From Cladosporium sp. IMV 00045 (taxonomy: Eukaryota > Ascomycota > Dothideomycetes > Cladosporiales > Cladosporiaceae), in the NCBI GenBank assembly GCA_001931905.2, contig MSJI02000613.1:1-15645 (forward strand): a stretch of 15,645 nt of DNA, written 5' to 3'. Shown one piece after another: positions 1 to 8,969 of the stretch (the stretch's first letter is position 1; each line of letters begins with the position of its first letter). The position numbers and the translations under genes were made by a program. The notes under the pieces are model-generated. The model was not told where the DNA came from and searched no databases. It was given only the letters and a program-made list of their open reading frames with translations.

Positions 1-71
1 AAAAACAGAAAAGAAAAGAAAAAAAATCACAGAAAAGCAGTCATCTGCGCATTCAGCCCAAGCCATCACAC
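1..71 (-). other. 3' flank of the FLC-like gene
   Basis: This lies directly downstream of the TAG stop of the minus-strand FLC-like gene. On the coding strand it is strongly T/C-rich (A/G-rich on the plus strand, 1-30), as is common near fungal 3' ends. No polyadenylation site can be placed with confidence. Confidence 0.4.
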
Positions 72-3000
72 CTACTTCGCATCCCCTTTAGGAATATACT
101 CCTCCACCTCCTGCGCCGGCGTAAGCGGCATCCTCGCCCCCGAGACCCTGTGAGCGCCGGTGTTACCAGCACCCAAAGAACCCTCAGAAGCATCGAAGAA
201 GAACTCGCTCCCTCCCACAGAATTGCGCGCGCTATGTCTTGAATTCCAAGTGCCCGCGCGCGGACGCACGGTGGGCGCGGGCACTTTGCCGATCACGTCG
301 CGAGAGCTGAAATCGCCGCCGACGCTGAGGGAGTCGCTGGAAGGTTGGGAGCGGATTTGGGGCGCGCCGCGGGAGGGGGCGCGGGAGCGGGGAGGGGAGG
401 TGGCGGCGTCGTCTTCGGGGAGGGTGCGCGACATGTCGACGGGGGTGAAGGAGGTTTCGCCGCTTTCGAGGTTGTTGTTTTGTGAGTAGGTGGAGAAGTC
501 GCGTTGGCTCCAGGAGGGGCGGTGCGGGCGCGCGCCGAAGGGGAGGTTGCCTTGGCTCATGCTTGCAGCGCTTGGGGCGCGGCTGCGGCGGGCGGGGGAG
601 GCGGTGCCGATGGGGGTTTCGCTCATGAGGGGAGGGAAGGCTTCGGTGGTGGTGGTGGTGGTGGTGGTGTTGTTGACGCTTGCTGTGAATTGATCGGGGA
701 TGTGGGATAGGGAGTGGTCGGCGTTCACGGGGTCTGGGTCGTCATCCTCGATCTTTCCTAGTCTGCGGATGCCCTTTACTTCGAAGTAAGGGTCCTTCTC
801 CTCGGGTTCGGGCTCGGGCACTGGCTTCACCTTGGGTTCCCTGGGCACATCGTTGACGACTCGATCCAGATGGTTGAAGTACTTCTCACGAAGGCCGTGC
901 CATTTTCTGGGGCGGAAATCTTCCTTGTTACGAGAGACAGACATGTAGCTTGAGATTGCGCTGACCAGGATCGCAATCAGGGTGATGATGACAAGGATGC
1001 CTTGAATGACAATAATCACAACACCAATGACAGTCGTGGTGATGCGCTCGAGGTTGAAACGGATGTCGAAAGCCGCGCTGAGGGCGACGCTGGCAACTTT
1101 GCTGAAGCCCAAGCAGTATACGACCAGGATGTTGAGTCGCATTCCCTCGAACGGGCGAGCCCAAATCACGAAAGCGAACGCAAGGATTTCCACGACTAGC
1201 AAGCCGAAGACCTGCGTTAGAGGCTGACCGGACGCGCCGCCGTAGAAACAAGCTCGGATGAATTCGTACAACAGCCAGAAAGTGAAGAACCACCAGCGTG
1301 TTCGCCTAAAGCGTGCAGCCAGCCAGCCGAATTTCTTGGTGTAGTCCTCGTCGTCATGGATGTTACTTCTCTCCTCGCCGCTTGCAGTGATGCTGTAGTG
1401 CGAATTCATCCTCTGCCAGAAGTGGGTGCTCTGCGTTTTGTCATCCGGGTCTGAGGTGGGCTGCTGCTCTTCAGTCGGTTGTTCAGCTTGTGGGTGTGCT
1501 TTCCTAGAGCCAAACCATGGGATTTTGCCGAAAAGCATCTTGCGCTCTCCGCGATTGCGCTCTGTGTTGCCGTTGTCGCGTTGTATCTTATACCAGCAAG
1601 CGTAAGCTGCAATACCAGGGAGTCCTACTAGGAAGATGAGAAACGCGATTGCTGCGACAGCTTTGACACCACCGGAAGAGTCGTAGGTGAACTGGAAGAT
1701 AGTGAGGAACATGATCATGAACCAAGCAATGAAGCATGTTCTCAAAGCGACGTGAGCGCTGTAGCCCAGCCAGTGCTGGCGGAAGAACGCAAGTCTGTCT
1801 TGCTTGAGTGCTTTGACACGGACGAGTCCTTCAACAGTCCACTTGAAGGCCATGGTCGCTGCCACGACGAGTACTAGCAGGATAACGAACCAGAGGAAGC
1901 CAGTCATGAAAGCATTGCTGACGCGAATCTGCTCCTGGCCAAGCGTTCCAGCGAATCCGGAGAAGTTGCCAGGTAATGGCAGGCCAGCCGCAACAGGGTG
2001 GCCGTACCACTTGAATCCATCACTCTCATCTGCTAACTCCTCCTGGCGCCGCAGGAGAGCATTCACGGCTGTTCTTCGCACAATGTCCCGTTTGAGCACA
2101 AGGGAGTAGTCGCGTTTGTAGATCTCGGCAGCAATGTCCCGCATTACAGGGTGGTTCGAAGCAAAGTTCGAAGCACGCTTCACTCCAAAATCCATTGCAC
2201 GCCTGTAAATTTGGCTAATGTCATAGCCGCCACCAAGGTCTTCATTTGCGACGCCGGAGGCAGCTGCACCGACCGACGAAGTGTTTCCAAGGTTGTTGCC
2301 GATCAGCCTGTCGATACTACGCTGCATGGTGTTGGTACGGATCATGCCTCCAGACCATGCAAAGTTGCTCCACCAGGCTACCAAGACCGAAGGCCAGTTC
2401 ATGGAGAGGGCTCCGGTGAAGAAGATATGTTGGAATACTGCGAAGACAACACCGACAGAAAGAGAATGTGCGTAATGAAGACGCATGGTCGGCACGGCCT
2501 CGCCGTATATTGCTGTGGCGAAAGAAGCCAGCATAGCGATGAATGCAAATATGCCCAGAACCGAGCCAACCGCCTCCGGGTGAGAGAAAGAGGCGCCGTT
2601 TGTGACGACCGCACTGTAGCAGCCTATTTCACTCTCGGTACTGTTGGCGAAGATGCGAAGAATGGCCTCGCCTTCGAAATCCGGGATCGTAAGCGCGATG
2701 GCCGGGATGTTTGCGACATCTTCCTGGCTGATGGGAATGATACCGTTGGCAGAGATCGGTATGCTGCTATTTACGGGACACAAGCTGCGGTCGTTAGCAG
2801 ACGCTCGGTATATCTTTCATACACACTTGACCTACCTGGCGATATTGGCATCGCAAGGGTTGAAAGTAAGATCAAACCTGCTCTCGCCATATGCAAAGAC
2901 ACCGATATACATCATCAAAGCTTCGTTGTTCAAGTTGGTGTTTCCAGCCAAGTGGAACTGCACCGTCATGTTGTCCTTGTAGTACGCCGCGTCGAACCGA

Positions 3001-3203
3001 GTGACATTGATCAAACTGTTGCCCAAACAGTCTCCAAAGTTATCAGTGTAAAGGGAAGGCCGCCGGTTGTCCGCCAAATACACTGTGTTTCCATCCTCTT
3101 CGATGTACGTGACGTATCTAGTGGTGTCGTCGGCCATTGCGGAGCGGAAGCATGCCAGCAAGGCGATCAAGGCCAGCACTGCTGGCTGTAGTCGGGTGGT
3201 CAT
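72..3203 (-). CDS. TRP-like / flavin-carrier (FLC) family membrane protein with N-terminal ML-like domain
   Basis: The CDS is complement(join(72..2784, 2836..3203)), giving 1026 aa. The start is the ATG at 3203 (A at -3), because it begins a clear signal peptide (residues 1-24, MTTRLQPAVLALIALLACF..AMA); an upstream in-frame ORF extension would spoil it. Residues ~25-190 form a cysteine- and N-glycosylation-site-containing lumenal domain that fits the ML-like domain of this family. About nine hydrophobic spans follow (approximately 195-215, 231-247, 415-436, 468-489, 498-520, 620-635, 648-665, 674-693, 707-735), which fits the TRP-like membrane domain. The tail, ~740-1026, is cytosolic, charged, then Ser/Pro-rich, with a run of eight Thr. 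Relatives include yeast Flc1-3 and fission yeast Pkd2, linked to ER or cell-surface Ca2+ homeostasis, FAD transport and cell-wall integrity. The family call is inferred from architecture and remembered family features. The exact substrate cannot be read from the sequence. Confidence 0.86.
371..397 (+). other. Potential G-quadruplex motif inside the FLC-like tail
   Basis: Five runs of at least three G (371-373, 375-379, 383-385, 389-392, 394-397) are separated by 1-3 bases, which satisfies the usual G4 pattern. The G-rich strand is the template of the FLC-like gene. This is a sequence-pattern call only. Confidence 0.5.
645..668. repeat. (GGT)8 microsatellite coding poly-Thr
   Basis: Eight perfect GGT units on the plus strand read as ACC codons and encode eight consecutive Thr in the cytosolic tail of the FLC-like protein. 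The reading frame is maintained. Length variation between strains is likely for such a tract. Confidence 0.9.
2785..2835 (-). other. Spliceosomal intron of the FLC-like gene (51 bp)
   Basis: On the minus strand the donor is AG|GTAGGT and the acceptor is CCGCAG|C, with a TGCTAACG branch-like site just upstream of the acceptor. Splicing joins AG+C into a Ser codon and gives ..DANIA-S-LCPVNSS.., keeping the frame open. Because 51 is a multiple of 3, the in-frame TAG inside the intron is what shows that it must be removed. Confidence 0.92.
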
Positions 3204-3886
3204 GTTTGTGGGTGTTTCTTTTGTGGAATGAGGGAGAAGGCTTGCGAGTGGGAATCGCAATAGGGCGAACGCTGTCGTGAGCTCCCTGTCAGATAGCGCT
3301 GACAGGAAGAAGTGGACGTAGGACCACTCTTGGTGGTGGTATGGACCTGGTCGCAGCGACGGCCGCGGTTTATGGCGAGGTTTCGGCAGAATAGATGGCG
3401 GGTATCGAGAATGGGAACGGGTCAAGGTTGGCGGCTTGGGTGCTATTGAGCAAGCTAGCAGGCGCGAACCGCTTCGTGCTTGCAGGAAGGAAGTGACATG
3501 GCCTGGAATGCGAAGAATAGCAGCAATAAAGATATCGTCAAGCCGGGGTCAGTGAACAAGGCAAGGAAGAGTGATTCTTGCTCCACGGCGAGCGCGAAGA
3601 GTGAGACCAGTCAGCGGGCAGAGTTGGGCAAAAGATTGGAGAGCGAGTCTCAGCAACGGCGCGAGCGGGTGGAATGTATCATACAATCAATGAAGCGGAT
3701 GACCGGCTCACACCACACACTAAAAGATGGCAGACGCTAATCATGGTACAGCTTTTGGCGGCGCTTATTACTTCTTCAGGCCCAAGCCTTCACCGCTGCA
3801 GAGTGATTGGACAAGATTTCCGGTTACATGTACTCCCAAGGATTATTCTTGTGCATGCGAGTGCGGTGGATGGCGAAGATTTGTGG

Positions 3887-3900
3887 ACCATGATCATGGT
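3887..3900. repeat. 14 bp perfect palindrome ACCATGATCATGGT
   Basis: This is a perfect dyad in non-coding DNA about 690 bp upstream of the FLC-like start. A second palindrome, ATACATGTAT, follows at 3923-3932. They could be a protein binding site, but no regulator is recognised. Confidence 0.45.
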
Positions 3901-4617
3901 GATGCTGCTGTTATTTGATGGTATACATGTATGGTATGCTACCTGCATTCGCCAACGACGTCGCGACACGCCGACAAACAGCACGCTCCAAGCGTTGCCA
4001 ACTGCTCCCATCATTCGACCCTTCCTCCACGATCCCACCGCCCAGTACCCATTATTGTATCTCCACCCAGGTCTCTCCACGTCGCTCCAGTCGGGCTTTG
4101 CCGAATTCACGCCATTTGCGATCAAATCTTGTTCTCGACTGCATCCGTTTGGCGCTACTGTACGCTGTAGTAAGAATTTCGCCTCTCGCCAGTAAAGCCG
4201 ATTTCCCAGCCTCTCATCACTCGCCTCTTTTCCATGCATCTCCGTGCGTATACCACCCAGCCACCAGCACAAAGCGAACAAGGCAAATGCCGCAAAGGAA
4301 CACCAAGCCTGTGATCCTGACACGATACCTCTAATCTTGGTACGCCTGCGTCACCACGGGCCATAGTCATACATCTCCCGCACCTGTACCTCTCCGCCCG
4401 TGCTGGTGGTCATGACAGCTGCACTGCAGCAAGAAGACGTACACGAGAGAACTGCAAGACTGCAGGAACGCGAGTCCCAAAACCTGCCCGGTGACTCCGT
4501 GGCGAGGCGAGTTGGTCAGACCAATCAATCTCACCACTCCAAGGACTTCCAGCGTCAATTGCCTTGCCCAAGCCCGCGGGGTGCGTTTCTCCATCCATGC
4601 TTGCATGTGCATCTGCC

Positions 4618-5178
4618 ACCTAGGTAGGCCTGCCATTTTGCGTGTCGATCATCCGGACCTTAGAGCTCGAGCTTGACACTTTTCTGCTCCCATCCGATTT
4701 CCGATCGCACTGCACAAGCGCTTGCAACCTTTCTCTGTGCTTGGGCTCTACCTAGGTAAGCTAAGGTAATGCCTCTGCAAGAGCTTTAGCTCGAGCTCTT
4801 GTTTCTCACAGTCGTTTTCTCAAGCCGTCTTGATGTCTCGAATTGCACTGAACGCACGCTTCGGCACCGTCGCATCCGAAGCACGCATGCCTGATGTAAA
4901 CTAATAAGCGAAAGCGAAATATTGTTAATCTTGCCTTGCCGGCTTCCGCGCCCGAGCCCTAAGCACCTCATAAACGTTCGGAAAGACCACATGGACGGCA
5001 GAGTGCGATGAAAAAGCCAGGAGATCTCCCATCTACGCCATCATCGATAGCCTCAATAATGGCTCTCTCACGTGAACACTCACACTTCCACTAGCACAAT
5101 TTCATGTAGATTCCAAACCCCAACTCCTTCCGCCTAGGCTAGATATCCGGGGCGCGGGGAACACTGACACCTAAGGTA
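4618..5178. repeat. Cluster of CCTAGG/CCTAAGG palindromic motifs
   Basis: The motifs are ACCTAGGT at 4618-4625, TACCTAGGTA at 4749-4758, GCCTAGGC at 5132-5139 and ACCTAAGGTA at 5169-5178. Three of the four are perfect palindromes, and all lie within 560 bp of gene-free DNA. From memory, such CCTAGG palindromes recur in intergenic DNA of many ascomycetes. Their function here is unknown. Confidence 0.5.
4778..4801. repeat. Short inverted repeat, 8 bp arms
   Basis: CAAGAGCT (4778-4785) pairs with AGCTCTTG (4794-4801) across an 8-base loop. It overlaps a self-complementary AGCTCGAGCT. It is intergenic, with no flanking T-run or gene end to suggest a role. Confidence 0.4.
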
Positions 5179-5941
5179 GCTTGATTAAACTCAACACAGC
5201 ACAAGACTCCAAGACATCAGGCCTCCACTGCATCTGCCACGATCGCTGCTGGGAAATCGAAGATCGCCGTCAGTTGTGAGCCTCATCCCGCGGAAGTAAA
5301 CGTGGTTCAAAGCAAGCCTTGCAGATTGCAGAATGCGCGCACGGCACACATTTTCTGCGAGGTGAAGACGTCGGTGGCGTTTATCTTTTACTCAAAGGAA
5401 AAAAGTTCCAAGCTGGCTTTTGCTTCCAGGATCTCAAGAAATTACATTCGATATAAGGCTAGGAGGCCTAATGTATGTGCTCAAGGCGAGCTATGTGCGG
5501 CAGGAGAATAGGTTTGATACCTCGTTGGCGGTTTTGATCGCACTTAATCAATCGAGAGAGCCATGTGGCCAACACTACTACTCGGGTTGCTTCTGCTAGA
5601 TGGTTAGAAGGGGTTCAAATTCATCTTTTAGTAGCATCGCAATAGAAAAACGGAAATCGGATGCCATTCGAATGCAGGAAATTTTATCACGGTTCCGTCT
5701 TTCTGTTGATTCTAAAGAATTGAAATCGCCACACGAGCCTCAGCGGATACTATACTGTATGCACACCCACTCGAAAAATAACCGTACCTAGCCTCTCTTT
5801 GGAAACATTTTTGTTTCCAACCAGTCTTTGAAACCCAACGCCAGAAAATGCCTTTCCCTCCTCATACCCATCCATGCAAGTCCTTCTTCACATCATGTTC
5901 CCTCGTATCATTCCCAGACATAACCATCCACCTCACCACCT

Positions 5942-7745
5942 CTAAGCCGAACCGTAGTCGTTGAAGTTGTGCAGAGCAATGTCCTGGCTGTCTCTAGGCG
6001 GGTTGGAGGCAGTCGCGGAGCCGACGGGCTTCACGCCATTGACGGGAGCATCGTGCGTCGGCGCAGCCTGAGCAGCGACGACCTCGCCGTGCTCAGTGAC
6101 ATCGACGCCGTTGGCGGCCATGCGGACCTGCTCGGCGCCCGCGACGCCGAAGCGCACGGCCTCGCGCGCCTTGTCGAGGATCTTCAGCTTCTTCGCCTCG
6201 CCGCGCATCTGCTCCATGTGCTGGAAGTACTCGTCGCCGACGGGCGTGACGTACTTGCCGCAGAAGACGCCGATCTCGAACTGCTGCGTCTTGGGGTCGC
6301 GCGGGCTGTCCTGCGCGCACGCCTCGGTCAGGTCCTCCAGGCTCTGGTAGACGACGGAGTCGGCGCCGATGGCCTGGGCGATGGCGTTGTTGTCGCGCTC
6401 GTGCGCGATCAGCTCGTGCGGGCTGGCCAGGTCGATGCCGTAGATGTGCGTGTGCGTGATGGGCGGCGCGCAGCTGGAGAAGTAGACCTTGTTCGCGCCG
6501 GCTTCGCGCGCCATGTTGACGATCTCGCGAGAGGTCGTGCCGCGCACGATGCTGTCGTCGACGAGGAGGACGTTCTTGCCCTTGAACTCGATGGGGATGG
6601 CGTTGAGTTTGGCGCGGACGCCGCGCTGGCGCGCGCGCTGCGTGGGCATGATGAAGGTGCGGAAGATGTAGCGGTTCTTCACGAAGCCTTGGCAGTAGGG
6701 CTTCTTGAGGTGTTTTGATACTGCGTAGGCGGAGACGAGCGAGGTTTCGGGGATGGGGATGACGCAGTCAATCTCGTTCATTTCGGCGGGAGTGAGCTGG
6801 TTCTTGATGGTCTCGGCGAGACGGTAGCCCATGAGCTGACGGCTGCGGTAGACAGAAATGCCGTCGATGATACTCTCGGGGCGGGCGAAGTAGACGTATT
6901 CGAAGATGTCGGGTGCATAGCCCATTTGGGGGGCAACTTGCTGGTAGACAGGGGACTTGCCCTTTTCGATGATGACAGCCTGGCCGGGGAGGATGTCCTT
7001 GATGTTGCCGTAACCGTTTTGGCTGAGGGCAACGGATTCGGAAGCCATCATGTAGTCCTTGCCACCCTCGACGTCCACAGACTCACGCTCGCCGATGACC
7101 ATAGGTCGGATGCCGTAGGGGTCTCTGAATCCGATCAGGCCAAAGCCGGCAAGCATAGCGGTACATGCCCAACCACCCTCGCATCTCTTGTACATACGCT
7201 CGAGTGCAGTGAAGCAGTCGGAAGAGTTGACACGAGCCTTTCCAGTCTCGTTCAGCTCGTTGGCGAAAACGTTCAGCATCAGCTCGCTGTCACTCTCGGT
7301 GTTGATGTGGCGATGCGCCTCCTGGTCCAGGTGACGCTTGAGTGCAGGCGCGTTGATGAGGTTGCCGTTGTGGGTGAAGCAAATGCCATAAGGAGAGTTG
7401 ACGTAGAATGGCTGAGCCTCAGCATTCGCACTGCTGCCGGCGGTCGGGTATCTGAGGTGGCCAAGACCCATGTAGCCAGGGAGATCGCTCACGCGCTCGC
7501 CGTTCGAGAAGACCTTCGCCGCGAGTCCATTGCCTTTGCATTGAAAAAACTTGCCACCTCGTGAGCAGGTGGCAATACCGCAGGCGTCCTGGCCTCTGTG
7601 TTGTAGATAGTACAACGCTATTTTTCGTTTTCGTCAGTGGAGGGTGCAGATGGAAGATGTATTAGTCGTACAACTTACCCTGGTGCAGCTCGGGGGCAGC
7701 ATCCTGATCGGACGCCGCCAAAATCACTGCAATGATACCGCACAT
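5942..7745 (-). CDS. ADE4: Amidophosphoribosyltransferase (glutamine PRPP amidotransferase)
   Basis: The CDS is complement(join(5942..7617, 7679..7745)), 580 aa, close to the length of other fungal Ade4 proteins. It catalyses the first committed step of de novo purine synthesis: PRPP + glutamine to 5-phosphoribosylamine, in the cytosol. The start is fixed by MCGIIAV, because Cys2 must become the N-terminal nucleophile of the class II glutaminase after Met removal. Glutaminase motifs are LQHRGQD (27-33), GHLRYPT (75-81) and THNGNL (104-109). The C-terminal phosphoribosyltransferase domain has the PRPP loop [14 protein letters not shown] (372-385). After about residue 515 comes a low-complexity Ala-rich tail. 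The last third of the gene is markedly more GC-rich than the 5' part. It is divergent from the methyltransferase gene across 1.28 kb. No TGACTC (Bas1/Gcn4-type) site was seen close upstream. Confidence 0.97.
7618..7678 (-). other. Spliceosomal intron of ADE4 (61 bp)
   Basis: On the minus strand the donor is G|GTAAGT and the acceptor is AAAAATAG|CG. A CACTGACG branch-like site lies about 20 nt before the acceptor. Joining G+CG gives Ala and restores [16 protein letters not shown], the conserved N-terminal stretch of fungal Ade4. The remaining ORF alone would begin at a TTG and lack the catalytic Cys. Confidence 0.95.
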
Positions 7746-7762
7746 CTTCTCTAACGATGCGC

Positions 7763-7798
7763 TGTTCTTTGACGATGTGTTGTTCTTTGAAAATGTGT
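7763..7798. repeat. 18 bp tandem duplication in the ADE4 leader
   Basis: TGTTCTTTGACGATGTGT (7763-7780) is followed directly by a copy with two substitutions (7781-7798). A degenerate part copy, AACGATGCGC, precedes it. It lies 18-53 nt upstream of the ADE4 ATG, so it is probably within the 5'UTR. Confidence 0.8.
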
Positions 7799-8224
7799 TG
7801 GTTTCCGGGTGGTGCCACCGATATCGCGAAAAATCTCTGAGGTGTTCCTTGTTATCTCAACGGCTGTTGGTTGGCTGAGATGAACCGGCCGAGTTTTTGG
7901 CGCGCCCACTCAAGGAAAATGAATAACGCAAATTGGATCTTCCAAAGGGAACGTTCGAGCTTTCGGCGATGAAGCCTTTACGAGAATGTTTGTTGTTTTC
8001 CATCGTTCTCTCGCCGATTCAAGACCTGGAGTAGTCATTTTTTGACTTTTTTTGTAATCCTTCGCTTGACCTTCCTAAAACGTGGCCGATCGAGCCGATG
8101 TGCGGAGGGAGAGAGAGCTTGCCTTCGGCTTCGCGACCTCCCACGCTTCCGCTCAACGTCACTTCATTTGTTTACCTGCATGTGTACTTCATCCATTTTC
8201 GCTTGCTTGAATCAGCGTTCATTG

Positions 8225-8254
8225 TTGATCGATGATTGTTTGATTGATCATTGT
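8225..8254. repeat. 15 bp tandem duplication, TTGATYGATSATTGT
   Basis: Two adjacent 15-mers, 8225-8239 and 8240-8254, differ at two positions. They lie mid-way in the ADE4/RID intergenic region and contain overlapping TGAT/GATCA elements. No known binding site is claimed. Confidence 0.7.
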
Positions 8255-8592
8255 CGCAAATGTCGAGGCCCTCAAGAAACGTCTTGAAGCAGATCTTCAA
8301 TGCAGTCTTGTCGATCCTTGTCCGACATTTCTGTCTGAAGGCTTCATTGGAGATGAACGAGCTAGAATCATGCGCTTATAAGAAGAGTAATGGCATGCCA
8401 AAGCATGAGACGCAGCTATGTGCTGGCTCTTCCATGCGCAAGAGCGGGTTGGGTCAAAGCGCATTTGAGATACGCTGTATACAGAAGCCTGCTGTTTTGC
8501 ACTGCAGTGAAGGCCTTGCTTACTTTTTCACATACTACAGTGTGATTTCGAATGGCTTCATGTCTGATCGCTATGGCCCAAAGTTGTCCTGT

Positions 8593-8620
8593 GAATGCCT
8601 ACCGGTGAACGCCTACCGGC
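8593..8620. repeat. 14 bp tandem duplication, GAAYGCCTACCGGY
   Basis: Two adjacent 14-mers (8593-8606, 8607-8620) differ at two positions, both C/T. They lie about 400 bp upstream of the RID-like start. The copies are too short to be expected RIP targets. Confidence 0.75.
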
Positions 8621-8861
8621 TAGCGCCGTCATATGTGAGTTGCTATCCCGTCCCTTCGCCCTTTCACTTGACTTTAGGCCGCGTTTGCGCTGTGGCAGGA
8701 CAGATGCATTCACATGAAATGCGGCCCGTGCGCTAGGCAGCACCTTCATTCGGCGATTGTTCTGTCATTCTTGCTATTTGTATTTATTCCAGTCTTTCCT
8801 CTTCCAACCACACAACCTGCGCCCTCACCTCTACATTCATCTGCAAAATCACTCGACCGCT

Positions 8862-8875
8862 GCTACATATGTAGC
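8862..8875. promoter_or_regulatory. 14 bp perfect palindrome GCTACATATGTAGC
   Basis: This is a perfect dyad in copy 1 of the leader duplication, about 150 bp upstream of the RID-like ATG. In copy 2 the left half is missing through the 8 bp indel, leaving GCATGTAGC. It could be an operator-like site or part of an RNA element; no regulator is recognised. Confidence 0.4.
8869..8874 (+). promoter_or_regulatory. Minimal AUG-UAG upstream ORF, copy 1
   Basis: An ATG directly followed by TAG lies in copy 1 of the leader duplication, 154 bp upstream of the RID-like start. Start-stop uORFs are known elsewhere to hold ribosomes and reduce downstream translation. Whether the transcript includes this position is not known. 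Confidence 0.4.
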
Positions 8876-8963
8876 GATCCCACTTCGAGCGAACACCAAT
8901 TTCAACTGACGCCAAACGACCTGCACCCTCATCCTACCTTCATCTGCACAATCACTTCACCGC

Positions 8964-8969
8964 ATGTAG
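8964..8969 (+). promoter_or_regulatory. Minimal AUG-UAG upstream ORF, copy 2
   Basis: This is the second ATG-TAG, exactly 95 bp after the first and in the equivalent place of copy 2, 53 bp before the RID-like ATG. No other ATG occurs on the plus strand between 8875 and 9022, so these two are the only upstream AUGs in the proximal leader. Confidence 0.45.

Larger units (their letters stand above)
3204..5941. other. 2.7 kb intergenic region, no gene supported
   Basis: This separates the 5' end of the FLC-like gene from the 3' end of ADE4 (both minus strand). It should contain the FLC promoter and leader near 3204-3700 and the ADE4 3'UTR just below 5941. ORFs here are short, mostly lack an ATG near their 5' end, overlap one another on both strands, and show no recognisable domain. 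The larger ones, at 3790-4323 (minus) and 3674-4195 (plus), look like chance. Visible structure is limited to palindromes and CCTAGG-type motifs, listed separately. An unspliced or fast-evolving small gene or ncRNA cannot be excluded. Confidence 0.6.

Noticed and set aside
2151..3191. 346-codon plus-strand ORF antisense to the FLC-like gene
   Set aside because: It is an antisense shadow covering exon 1, the intron and exon 2 of a convincing gene, and has no recognisable domain.
3480..3740. Charged small plus-strand ORF upstream of the FLC-like gene
   Set aside because: It begins at TTG. The shorter ATG form has no recognised features and lies in the FLC promoter.
3790..4323. 177-codon minus-strand ORF with a hydrophobic start
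   Set aside because: The apparent start codon is GTG. The first ATG comes after the hydrophobic part, and other ORFs overlap it on the opposite strand.
5605..5630. tRNA-like T-arm sequence GGGGTTCAAATTC
   Set aside because: The T-stem does not pair properly and no A box or acceptor stem can be found around it.
5969..6718. 249-codon plus-strand ORF antisense to ADE4
   Set aside because: It is a product of high GC content and codon bias of the opposite strand; the composition is low-complexity Ala/Asp/Val/Arg.
8251..8736. 161-codon plus-strand ORF upstream of the RID-like gene
   Set aside because: It opens at a TTG and has no recognisable domain. It lies in the divergent promoter and contains one of the short tandem repeats.
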